A stretch of 64,000 nucleotides of DNA from Pedosphaera parvula Ellin514 (GTDB taxonomy: Bacteria > Verrucomicrobiota > Verrucomicrobiia > Limisphaerales > Pedosphaeraceae), in contig NZ_ABOX02000010.1 in the NCBI RefSeq assembly GCF_000172555.1, positions 124,001-188,000 on the forward strand, read 5' to 3'. The position numbers and the translations under genes are program-made. Position 1 is the first letter of the stretch. The number at the start of each line of letters is the position of its first letter. Below are positions 22,851-30,745 of the stretch, one piece after another. Under the pieces are notes generated by a model. It did no database searches. It was not told where the DNA came from and saw only the letters and a list, made by a program, of their open reading frames with translations.

Positions 22851-24005
22851 TCATCTATTATCCAACTCCGACAACTTCTCCGCCAACGCATGTTGCGCAA
22901 ACGGAATATGCCCGATAATGCTCACCACCGCATTGCGTAAAATCTTTACGCCAGACGACGAAGCCGTCGCCATCTTCGTCATTCTATCAGTCATTTTCAC
23001 GACTGAGTGCGCAATCTCCAACCGTTTCTCCTCCCATGCATCCAGGGCGGTGACATTTCCTTGAAGCGTTACTTTTAACGCACCAGCGAGCGCGATGGCA
23101 TCTTGAATCCCTGTATTCATGCCTTGGCCGCCCGCAGGACTATGCACATGCGCCGCATCGCCAGCCAGCAGGACTCTCCCTTGCCGCATAGACTTGGCAA
23201 TCCGGTGCTGGACGTGAAATCGAGACGACCACGCCATTCGATGAATGGTCATGGCACCCTTCTCCGGCCCGCGCTCCTCCAGAATCTGCTGAAAGTCTGC
23301 AATCGAAGGCTCAGGCGGCGCCTCTGTCACCGACGCCACAATGCGGAAATGATTGCCGGGCAGTGGCGCCACAACCACCAACCCGTCGCCCGAAAAGAAT
23401 AAATTCACCTCTTCCCTGCCGAGAGGCCAATCCATCTCCACGTCAGCCAGCACAAAGCTTTCCTCATAAGCGCCGCCCAGAAACGGAATCGCGGCCTGTT
23501 CGCGGACTATGCTGTGCATACCGTCACAACCCACCACCCATTGTGCGTGCATGGTTCTAACCTCCCCGCCACTTTTAAATTGCACCTCCACCTCATTTTC
23601 ACCGGGGCGGATCTCCACCACTTCACAGGGACGTTGCACAACACCCCCAAGTGATTCAAGCCGCCGCGCCAAAATCGCCTCGGTGCAATCCTGGGGACAC
23701 ATCAGAGTGAATGGATACTTTGTATGCAGATCCGCGAAGCTGACGCTGGCCAATATGCGACTCCTATCTCGAATACGAAACGTTGGGATAACGATTCCCT
23801 CCTTAAGCAATTCGGCAGTCACTCCCAGCGGTTCCAACACCTCCAGCGTGCGCGCATGAATGACCGCAGCGCGCGAAGTATTGGCACCGACAGCAAGCCG
23901 ATCCAGAATCAGTGAAGAAACACCGATCCGTTTCAGTTCCGCGCCTAAAGCCAGCCCCGTCGGACCCGCTCCAACGATTACAATCCCATGCTCCGAGTCA
24001 TCCAT
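22851..24005 (-). CDS. FAD-dependent aromatic-ring monooxygenase
   Basis: This is a class A flavoprotein hydroxylase of the PHBH/UbiH type. The 384-residue product has the dinucleotide-binding VGAGPTGLALG (about 11-21), the DG motif GCDGMHSIVRE, and the GD motif LLAGDAAHVHSPAGGQGMNTG split by the ribityl-binding Asp. These are the three fingerprints of the family, which uses NAD(P)H and O2 to hydroxylate aromatic rings. The substrate cannot be told from sequence. It stands alone between the GloVer gene and the 24.2-kb repeat. Confidence 0.88.
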   Translation of the reverse strand: MDDSEHGIVIVGAGPTGLALGAELKRIGVSSLILDRLAVGANTSRAAVIHARTLEVLEPLGVTAELLKEGIVIPTFRIRDRSRILASVSFADLHTKYPFTLMCPQDCTEAILARRLESLGGVVQRPCEVVEIRPGENEVEVQFKSGGEVRTMHAQWVVGCDGMHSIVREQAAIPFLGGAYEESFVLADVEMDWPLGREEVNLFFSGDGLVVVAPLPGNHFRIVASVTEAPPEPSIADFQQILEERGPEKGAMTIHRMAWSSRFHVQHRIAKSMRQGRVLLAGDAAHVHSPAGGQGMNTGIQDAIALAGALKVTLQGNVTALDAWEEKRLEIAHSVVKMTDRMTKMATASSSGVKILRNAVVSIIGHIPFAQHALAEKLSELDNR

Positions 24006-24217
24006 GCTTCTCCTATTGATAAAAGCTTTCGCCTTTCATCAACTGTGAATAAGCCCGAAATGCTGCGAGGGCTAGGGAGTGTTATACCGCATGCCGAAAG
24101 AAATTTCCGGATGGGCAGGAGGCATTTTGGTTTGAGAAGGCCGACAACGACGACGCCGCCTCAAATCAAAAACACCCTGCACCAACGACTAACGAAATTC
24201 CTCCTCCCCAAGGCATG

Positions 24218-24528
24218 AGTATCTACACAAGTCGGAAAATTGCACGAAGCGTACCGATTCGCTCGAGCCTCCATTTCTTCAGGCCCAAAGGGCCGGCTTT
24301 ATCTTAGCCCAGGTCGGAGCCGCAGGCGCAGGCCTGGGAACACGTTCCCCTAAAAAACCGCTTCGACCCACGATGCCAACTTTCAACTCCCGCCATCCGA
24401 AGCGGAACAGGATGGCGCAACCCCCGCTTTCCGGGTCGCAGCATTCTCACCTGCAAGTCTCCAACCCAACAACCCATGAGCGTCCTTCGACCCGCACTAC
24501 AGCCACTTGCCGGACTTGTGTAGATACT
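24218..24528. repeat. MITE-like element with terminal inverted repeats
   Basis: AGTATCTACACAAGTCGG (24218-24235) and its inverted partner (24510-24528, one extra base) bound a 311-bp element. Inside are GGCCCAAAGGGCC, a GCCCAGG...CCTGGG stem and the pair CCGCTTCG...CGAAGCGG. Related interiors occur at 27871-28020 and 42405-42545. There is no transposase. The rest of 24006-24808 shows no gene. Confidence 0.7.
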
Positions 24529-24808
24529 ATTGCCCCAAGGCCATGCCATTCTCAGTCTCCACGTTCATCAGGCTTATCGCCTTCATTCATCCGGTTCTTT
24601 TCCCCATTTCGGAAATTGATTTTGGCATTCGGTATAACTCAGGATCTCCAGACTCACGACCAGCCTCAGCCTGGGGTCAAAACCCCATATCTTCCGCCAC
24701 ACCAGCCTGCGTATCGTCTTGCAATACAGGAGAGAGATCGCCAGCCGCAACGAAGCGGGTAGCAAAAGACAATTCAATTTGACCGCGATCTCTCCAACTC
24801 TTATTCCC

Positions 24809-26110
24809 ATGAAGCAGCGAACAATAAAACGAAGTCATTTTGACCACGAAATCCTGCTGTTGCAGGGTGGCGGCGCCTTGGGCTCCTATCATGCTGGCGT
24901 TTACGAAGCTCTGGCCGAGGCCGGCATGTTGCCAACCTGGGTGGTCGGCATCTCAATTGGAGCTATAAACGCCGCCATCATCGCTGGCAATCCGCCCGAA
25001 CGCCGCGTCGAACGATTGCGCGAATTTTGGTACCGCGTGTCGGCCTACGCCCCGCTGACGCCTCCTCCAGTGCTCGACCCGATTCGGCCGTTTCTGGACC
25101 GCCTGAGTGTCTTGAGCGGAGCGACGTGTGGCATTCCAGGGTTCTACGTGCCTCGCCATCCATCCCCACTGCTGATGCCGTCGGCATCTCCCAACGAGCT
25201 TAGTTTCTACGACACCTCCCCACTCGAACCAACACTGGAAGAGCTCGTCGATTTCGACCTGCTCAATTCAGGCAAGATGCGATTGTCCCTCGGGGCAACG
25301 AACGTGCGTACGGGTGAATCGAAGTACTTCGATACGCGGGATATCCGGATCACATCCAGGCATGTGATGGCCAGCGGTGCACTGCCACCCGCATTTCCCG
25401 GAGTGGAGATCGATGGCGAGGAGTATTGGGACGGCGGCCTCGTCTCCAACACGCCGATCACTTACGTCTGGGACCAAAAGCCACTGACCACTGCCCTCAT
25501 CGTACAGGTCAATCTCTTTCCTAACAAGGGTGAGAAACCGCATGACATGGTTCAGGTGCTGGAGCGCATCAAGGACATTCAGTATTCCAGCAAGCAGCGG
25601 TTCAGCACGGACCGGCTCAGGGAGATTGGCGAGCTGCGTGCCTCCATCGGACGCTTGCTGGCCAAAATGCCGGCTCATCTGAAAGACAATCCCGACGTGA
25701 TGCGGATCGCTACGCAATACGACGACCGCAAGTGGACCGTCGCTTTTCTGACCGATACCCATCGGTCCACTTCCGGACAATGGAAAGACGCGGAGTTTTC
25801 TCGTGCGACCGTCAACGAGCGCTGGGCGGGGGGCGTGGAGGCGATCCGCCTTTCACTGGCCAATCGCGAGTGGACGTTTCCTGCAGCGGAGATCCCGGGT
25901 GTTCGTGTTTTCGACCTCCCACCGAAGGCGCCCAAAAAAGCAGCCGTCCCACCCGCGATGCCCAAGGAAGAAGCAATTTCCCCAAATGGGAACGGAAATG
26001 GAAAACCGAAACATCGGAGCCGTCCATCCCGGCGTTCCCGGGCAACTCAGCCATCCCGGCATATCCGCCGGAAACGCGCCTCCCGTTCTGCGTCGTCACG
26101 CGTGCACTAA
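24809..26110 (+). CDS. Patatin-like phospholipase with C-terminal extension
   Basis: This is a predicted lipid acyl hydrolase of the patatin family. From the ATG at 24809 (MKQRTIKRSHFDHEILLLQG) it has 433 residues. The oxyanion GGGALG is at 20-25, the nucleophile elbow GISIG has Ser49, and the catalytic Asp of DGG is Asp208 (EEYWDGGLVSNTP). The region after about 270 matches the DUF3734 type of C-terminal domain. The last ~50 residues are low-complexity and very basic (RSRPSRRSRATQPSRHIRRK). The Shine-Dalgarno is weak, and an upstream TTG at 24719 is possible but unlikely. The porin gene follows after 10 nt. Confidence 0.88.
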   Translation: MKQRTIKRSHFDHEILLLQGGGALGSYHAGVYEALAEAGMLPTWVVGISIGAINAAIIAGNPPERRVERLREFWYRVSAYAPLTPPPVLDPIRPFLDRLSVLSGATCGIPGFYVPRHPSPLLMPSASPNELSFYDTSPLEPTLEELVDFDLLNSGKMRLSLGATNVRTGESKYFDTRDIRITSRHVMASGALPPAFPGVEIDGEEYWDGGLVSNTPITYVWDQKPLTTALIVQVNLFPNKGEKPHDMVQVLERIKDIQYSSKQRFSTDRLREIGELRASIGRLLAKMPAHLKDNPDVMRIATQYDDRKWTVAFLTDTHRSTSGQWKDAEFSRATVNERWAGGVEAIRLSLANREWTFPAAEIPGVRVFDLPPKAPKKAAVPPAMPKEEAISPNGNGNGKPKHRSRPSRRSRATQPSRHIRRKRASRSASSRVH

Positions 26111-26120
26111 CCCCAATACT

Positions 26121-27728
26121 ATGAACTTCGCCAGGAAAGGGTTGAGGGTTTCTGGACGGTTGGGGATAATCGCGGTGCTGCCGTTCCTGCTTTTCACGCC
26201 CGGATTGATGCAGGCGCAGACGACTCCGGAATCATCCACTGACGCCCAGAAGCGGGAACGTATAGAACGGCAACTGCAGGAACTCCAGTCCATGAAGAAG
26301 GACCTGCAGCGGCAGCTTGGGGATTTCGATGCCCGGATGAAGGCACTGGAAGTGGAACTGGGCGCTCCCCAGTCCAAGGATACAATCGCCCCACAACCCG
26401 TCGCTCAGCAACCTGTCGCGACCACGAATCAGGTGACGGATCTAACTGCGCCCCAAGTGGCAACCTCCCCGCCTCCGCCAGAGCCAATGCCTTCAGCAGG
26501 TGCAAAGGCCGAGGGCTGGGCCAAGTTCTGGGGTCCCTATGAGCCTGGAAAGGGATTCGTTCTCGCTCGCGGGCCCCTCGGGGAACTGGGTTTCGGCGTT
26601 CTTACTTATCTGCGTTACCTGAACAAACTTGGAATAGATCCCAGTTACACTGACGCTTTTGGGCGCACCCACCCAGTCCAGCAGCGCCAGGACTTCCAGT
26701 TGAACCGGGAGCAAATCATGTTCCGGGGATGGTTATTTGATGAGCGGTTTGACTACCAATTCTGGGTTTGGACGCAAAATAGTTCCATGGGCGAGCAAAC
26801 GCAGATCAATGTCGGAGGAAACGCAACGTACTCATTCTATGAATGGCTGAATTTTAGGGGCGGTATTTTCTCAGTTCCGACGACGCGCAGCACCAGCCAG
26901 TCATTCCCGAATTGGATTAAAATCGATCACCGCACGATGGCAGATGAGTTCTTCCGGGGTTCCTACTCGACGGGGATCATGCTCGAAGGAAAGATTGCCC
27001 CTCCCCGCCTCCAGTATAAAGTGGCGCTGGTAAACAATCTCAGCACGTTGGGTGTCAGCGGGGCCCAGTTGGACAACAAACTGGATACAGTTGCGACCGC
27101 CCTATGGTGGCTGCCGACCACCGGAGAATTCGGGCCCACCCTCGGATTTGGCGACTATGAAGAACACCAGGAACTGGCGACGCTCTTCGGTGTCCATTAC
27201 ACCCACAGCACTGAGTCTGCGCAATCTCAGCCCCAGGAAAACGGTTTCGAGAATACCCAGTTCTTCCTTTCGGATGGCACACTGATCTTCAGCCCTCACC
27301 CGTTTGGAACTTCAGGCAGTATCCAAGAGCTTAGATATCAGATGGTGGACCTGGAGGCGGGGATGAAGTACAAGGGCTGGTCGCTCGAAGGCGAATATTA
27401 TTTCCGACGTCTGGATAATTTTCACGTGACGGGGGGGGCCATCCCTGTCGACAACGTCTTCGACCATGGGTTCCAGCTGCAGGCGTCAAAGATGATCGTG
27501 CCAAAGGTGTTGCAGGCCTACTTCGCACCTTCAAAAGTCTTCGGTCAATATGGCAGCCCCTGGGAGCTGGGCTTCGGCTTGACAGCGTTTCCCTTCCAGC
27601 GCAAGGAAATGCGGGTGAATTTCCAGGCACTCTTCGAATCTCAGGCACCCGCTGGCAACATCGCGTTGCCTTTCTCGCCGGGTAATAAGGGTTGGATTTA
27701 CACGTTGGATATGGGTGTCTGGTTCTGA
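26121..27728 (+). CDS. Outer-membrane porin, OprO/OprP-like
   Basis: The 535-residue product has a signal peptide (about 1-33, ending LMQAQ) and a short coiled coil (about 40-75, IERQLQELQSMKKDLQRQLG) like the N-terminus of trimeric porins. A beta-strand-rich barrel follows and ends in the aromatic MGVWF expected for barrel assembly. It resembles phosphate-selective porins; the substrate is not known. It starts 10 nt after the patatin gene, so the two are probably one operon. Confidence 0.82.
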   Translation: MNFARKGLRVSGRLGIIAVLPFLLFTPGLMQAQTTPESSTDAQKRERIERQLQELQSMKKDLQRQLGDFDARMKALEVELGAPQSKDTIAPQPVAQQPVATTNQVTDLTAPQVATSPPPPEPMPSAGAKAEGWAKFWGPYEPGKGFVLARGPLGELGFGVLTYLRYLNKLGIDPSYTDAFGRTHPVQQRQDFQLNREQIMFRGWLFDERFDYQFWVWTQNSSMGEQTQINVGGNATYSFYEWLNFRGGIFSVPTTRSTSQSFPNWIKIDHRTMADEFFRGSYSTGIMLEGKIAPPRLQYKVALVNNLSTLGVSGAQLDNKLDTVATALWWLPTTGEFGPTLGFGDYEEHQELATLFGVHYTHSTESAQSQPQENGFENTQFFLSDGTLIFSPHPFGTSGSIQELRYQMVDLEAGMKYKGWSLEGEYYFRRLDNFHVTGGAIPVDNVFDHGFQLQASKMIVPKVLQAYFAPSKVFGQYGSPWELGFGLTAFPFQRKEMRVNFQALFESQAPAGNIALPFSPGNKGWIYTLDMGVWF

Positions 27729-27870
27729 AGACAACCGCGAAGCCGCAATCCTAAGTGAAGTCGGGAAAGTTTTGGCAAGAAAGGCCCTTCGAGTGACTTG
27801 CGAATGGCTTTCGTCAAACCGTCATTCCAGCCCACATTTTACTTATCTGACCTGGGCAAACCGGCGACTT

Positions 27871-28020
27871 TCTTAAGGCCCGTAGGGTCGGCATGTCTAT
27901 AGGAATCAATCCCCAAAAGAATCCCCGCTTCGGCCCGCGATTCTAAATAGTTCCATCCAGGCAACCCGAAGCGGCACCCATCAGCGCAATCAGGCGCATC
28001 CCCGTTATTTTTTGCCATTA
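27871..28020. repeat. Dispersed inverted-repeat element, copy A
   Basis: AAGGCCCGTAGGGTCGG (27875) is followed by CCGCTTCGG (27925-27933), which pairs with CCGAAGCGG (27966-27974), and ends in CAGGCGCATCCCC. The same order of blocks appears at 42405-42545 and, diverged, inside 24218-24528. Confidence 0.75.
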
Positions 28021-28044
28021 CTTTACTCACTCACTTAATGACGC

Positions 28045-28074
28045 TTGACATGCAACCATTTGGTTGCATATTCA
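28045..28074 (+). promoter_or_regulatory. Promoter with perfect palindromic operator (decayed ArsR copy)
   Basis: TTGACA (28045-28050) is followed by the perfect dyad TGCAACCATTTGGTTGCA (28051-28068) and then TATTCA. The dyad fills the spacer between -35 and -10, the classic place for a repressor. It matches the layout in front of the intact arsR gene (29733-29762) and now precedes the decayed gene and the DUF899 unit. Confidence 0.7.
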
Positions 28075-28080
28075 TCTCAG

Positions 28081-28180
28081 ATGAATGCAGTGTTCAAGCT
28101 CTGGCTGACGAAAGCCCTCGCAAATCGCTCGATGAGTTGCACAAGAGCAACCATGACAACCAAGGTTTCCTGGGCCGGAC
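28081..28180 (+). pseudogene. Remnant of an arsR-SRPBCC operon copy
   Basis: From ATGAATGCAGTGTTCAAG the DNA follows the first ~75 nt of the intact arsR gene (29772 on), but one base is missing after AAG, which breaks the frame (…ALADES..RK.LDELH in the next frame). From 28152 (ACCATGACAACCAAGG) it instead resembles the 3' part of the SRPBCC gene (30437 on, TMT.KVS). The simplest reading is a duplicated arsR-SRPBCC unit that lost most of its interior by deletion. The second junction is less certain than the first. Confidence 0.7.
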
Positions 28181-28327
28181 ACGCCAGCGATTGCGGGAAG
28201 CCCACTCAAAGAGGAGCCGCATCATGAAGCGTGAGTCTTAAAAGAATCAAGCAACCAGCAAACAAACAAACAACAGTAAACAAACGGCCGGTCCCGCAGT
28301 CGCGGGATCAGCCAGGGAAAGAAAAAC

Positions 28328-29191
28328 ATGAGTACAAAAACAACGAAGTCTGAGCCGGTAAGTCTGCAGCCAAAACACAAGGTAGTCTCGCGAGAAGAAT
28401 GGATTGCGGCCCGGAAGGAACTCCTCGAGGCCGAGAAGGCGCTGACGCGACGCAGCGACGAACTGGCGCAATGGCGACAGGAGCTGCCGTGGGTTCGAAT
28501 CGACAAGGAGTACCGCTTCGAGACGGACGACGGCAAGGTATTCCTCGCCGATCTCTTCAAAGGACGCTCGCAGCTTCTCATCTATCACTTCATGTTCGGC
28601 CCCGACTACCAGGCGGGCTGTCCGTCCTGCTCGGCAATCGCGGACGGCTTCAACGGCTCCGTCGTCCACCTCGCGAATCATGATGTCACGCTCTGCGCGG
28701 TGTCGCGCGCGCCGCTCGCGAAGTTGCAGGCGTACAAGCGGCGGATGGGCTGGACATTTCCCTGGGCGTCGTCGTCCAGCACCAACTTCAACCTCGATTT
28801 CAACGTCTCATACACTCAGGAGCAGCAGCGCTCGGGAGAAATCGAGTACAACTTCCGCAAGAGTGGAGTCAGTTCACGCGCGAACGAGATCGCCGCGAGC
28901 GCGGTGACCGAAGCCGGAACGAAGCTCGCGGCAAGCGTCGGCACGGACTGGGCGACCTACATCCGGGAGACTCCCGGCATGAGCGCGTTCGTGCTCGAGG
29001 ACGGTGTCGTCTACCACACCTATTCCACCTATGCGCGTGGACTGGACGGCCTCTGGGGCTTGTACCAATGGCTCGACCGCGCACCACTCGGGCGCAATGA
29101 AACCGGCTTCTGGATTCGCCGCCACGACGAATACGGGCCCCTTCCGCAAAACGCCAACTCGTGTTGCCACTCGGCGGAGGCGCACGCGTGA
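28328..29191 (+). CDS. DUF899 thioredoxin-like protein
   Basis: The 287-residue product matches the DUF899 family, which has a thioredoxin-like fold and no firm biochemical role. Visible marks are VVSREEWIAARKELLEAEKA near the N-terminus, FMFGPDYQAGCPSCSAIADG with a CPSC pair at the usual active-site position (about 98-101), and DGVVYHTYSTYARGLDGLWG later. The C-terminus has a Cys pair (SCCHSAEAHA). It is translationally coupled by GTGA to the next gene. Homologues often accompany ArsR-SRPBCC operons, as here. Confidence 0.85.
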   Translation: MSTKTTKSEPVSLQPKHKVVSREEWIAARKELLEAEKALTRRSDELAQWRQELPWVRIDKEYRFETDDGKVFLADLFKGRSQLLIYHFMFGPDYQAGCPSCSAIADGFNGSVVHLANHDVTLCAVSRAPLAKLQAYKRRMGWTFPWASSSSTNFNLDFNVSYTQEQQRSGEIEYNFRKSGVSSRANEIAASAVTEAGTKLAASVGTDWATYIRETPGMSAFVLEDGVVYHTYSTYARGLDGLWGLYQWLDRAPLGRNETGFWIRRHDEYGPLPQNANSCCHSAEAHA

Positions 29192-29532
29192 AGACTTGCC
29201 ACTGCCGCCAGGTAGCGACGCAGGCCCGCGAGAACCCTCCTCGGCCCGCGTCGCGCTGGCGGCGTGGCGGTGAGATCGCCGGTTGGATTATTCCAGGCGC
29301 CACGCTGGTCTTGCTGCCCAAATGTCCCATTTGTGTCGCGGCGTATGTGGCGCTGTTCAGCGGCGTCGGCATCTCGGTTGCAAGTGCATCCAACCTTCGG
29401 ACATCGCTGCTGATCCTGTGCGTCGCCACGCTGCTCTGCCTGGCGCTGAAACGTCTGTCCCGGCTCGCCTCTCAGAACAAGGCACTCGATGGCGCCCACT
29501 CAATTTCCAGCCAACGAAACAACCGGGATTAA
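29188..29532 (+). CDS. Small membrane protein with PKCPIC motif
   Basis: The 114-residue product most likely starts at GTG 29188, overlapping the DUF899 stop by GTGA. It has a basic N-terminus with CHC, and then two hydrophobic segments. The first begins IAGWIIPGATLVLLPKCPIC and continues AAYVALFSGVGISVA; the second is LLILCVATLLCLAL. The CPxC motif at the membrane edge recalls MerC-like or thiol-handling membrane proteins, but no function is known to me. The coupling to the CPxC-bearing DUF899 protein suggests a joint redox or metal role. Confidence 0.65.
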   Translation: MKTCHCRQVATQARENPPRPASRWRRGGEIAGWIIPGATLVLLPKCPICVAAYVALFSGVGISVASASNLRTSLLILCVATLLCLALKRLSRLASQNKALDGAHSISSQRNNRD

Positions 29533-29732
29533 ATAATTAAAATCACCACGTGGAACTTCCGGGAATAGTGGTCGAGACGCTCGCGGAGAAGAAGATGCGG
29601 CGCGTGGCTGAGGAGGGGCAAACCAAATTAATGACGCTCCTTGTGCTCTCAATGATTCTGAACCGATCAGTCCATTGTTCATACCTCATCAAATTGCCAA
29701 AACACGATTAAACCTCGACTCAATGAGCAGCC

Positions 29733-29762
29733 TTGACAGGCAACCATATAGTTGCACATTCT
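29733..29762 (+). promoter_or_regulatory. Promoter with operator of the arsR-SRPBCC operon
   Basis: TTGACA (29733-29738) is followed by the dyad GCAACCATATAGTTGC (29740-29755; 5-bp arms plus one mismatch) and a weak -10 (CATTCT region). Transcription would start shortly before the ATG at 29772. The dyad is nearly the same as that at 28051-28068. Confidence 0.65.
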
Positions 29763-29771
29763 AAGTGTGTG

Positions 29772-30089
29772 ATGAATGCAGTGTTCAAGGCTTTGGCTGA
29801 CGAAAGCCGTCGCAAATTGCTCGATGAGTTGCACCAGAACAATGGCCAGACGTTGACCCAATTGTGTGCCCACCTCGACATGACGCGACAGGCTGTCACC
29901 AAGCATCTGGCCTTGCTCGAAGCGGCGAATCTTGTCGCCACCGTCTGGCACGGACGTGAAAAACTGCATTACCTCAATCCGACGCCGCTGCACGAGATCT
30001 ACGAGCGTTGGATTAGCAAGTATGAACGCCATCGCCTTCAGGCCTTGAGCGATCTCAAAAAGGGTCTCGAAGAAAACCAGAAAGAATAA
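29772..30089 (+). CDS. ArsR-family winged-helix repressor
   Basis: The 105-residue product has the ArsR winged helix: MNAVFKALADESRRKLLDEL, the recognition helix in MTRQAVTKHLALLEAANLV and the wing WHGREKLHYLNPTPL. It lacks the cysteine metal-binding motif of true arsenic sensors and belongs to the group that controls SRPBCC/AHSA1 genes. It starts 4 nt before the SRPBCC gene and should repress its own promoter through the GCAACC dyad. Confidence 0.9.
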   Translation: MNAVFKALADESRRKLLDELHQNNGQTLTQLCAHLDMTRQAVTKHLALLEAANLVATVWHGREKLHYLNPTPLHEIYERWISKYERHRLQALSDLKKGLEENQKE

Positions 30090-30093
30090 CACT

Positions 30094-30540
30094 ATGGAAA
30101 AGCCTGAACTCGTTTATGTGACTTATATTCGCACGACCCCGGAAAACCTGTGGGCCGCCATTACCAAACCCGAATTCGCCCGGAAGTATTGGGCAGGTAA
30201 TGAGAATGTCTCCGACTGGAAGAAAGGGTCCAAATGGCAGCACGTTGATGGGGATGACAGGAGTGAAGTCATGGTGGTCGGCGAGGTCCTGGAAAGCACA
30301 CCGCCAAAACGTTTGGTGTTGACCTGGGTGGATCCTGACAACGCAGCGGATGTTTCCCGCGTGACTTTTGAAATTGAGCCTATGAAAGACGTGGTCTGCC
30401 TCACGGTAAAACATGGCGACTTCAAGCCTGGTTCGACCATGACTGCCAAGGTTTCCGGAGGCTGGCCACGCGTGCTCTCCAGCATGAAATCCTTCCTCGA
30501 AACCGGCCAACCCCTCAATGTCTTCCCCGGATGTTCGTAG
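30094..30540 (+). CDS. SRPBCC (AHSA1-like) domain protein
   Basis: The 148-residue protein has the helix-grip SRPBCC fold seen in AHSA1-like proteins: YIRTTPENLWAAITKPEFAR at the start, GSKWQHVDGDDRSEVMVVGE in the sheet, and GGWPRVLSSMKSFLETGQPL in the last helix. Members bind hydrophobic ligands; no enzyme function can be assigned. It is in an operon with the ArsR gene just upstream. The 205 nt after it show nothing coding. Confidence 0.88.
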   Translation: MEKPELVYVTYIRTTPENLWAAITKPEFARKYWAGNENVSDWKKGSKWQHVDGDDRSEVMVVGEVLESTPPKRLVLTWVDPDNAADVSRVTFEIEPMKDVVCLTVKHGDFKPGSTMTAKVSGGWPRVLSSMKSFLETGQPLNVFPGCS

Positions 30541-30745
30541 GGCTGATCGAAACTCATGGCGAAAGAAGCCGCGGCACGGCAGCTGAATTGAAGCAGCCTG
30601 CCGCGGGCATCGTAACCGATGCCGATATGATCCTTACAACCGTGGACTTCGCGTCGGCGACAAAAGCGCCGTGGTCCTTGAGTTACATCCTCCCCAATAA
30701 CTTGTAATAAGCAGATGCGGTGGTTTCGATTGTGGTCAGGGTGCT

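Noticed and set aside
24719-24808. TTG start 30 codons upstream for the patatin gene
   Set aside because: The extra residues are not part of the patatin fold and lie next to the repeat region; ATG 24809 gives a normal N-terminus.
30541-30745. Possible transposase or gene remnant after the SRPBCC gene
   Set aside because: No frame on either strand gives a recognisable segment, and no inverted repeats bound it.
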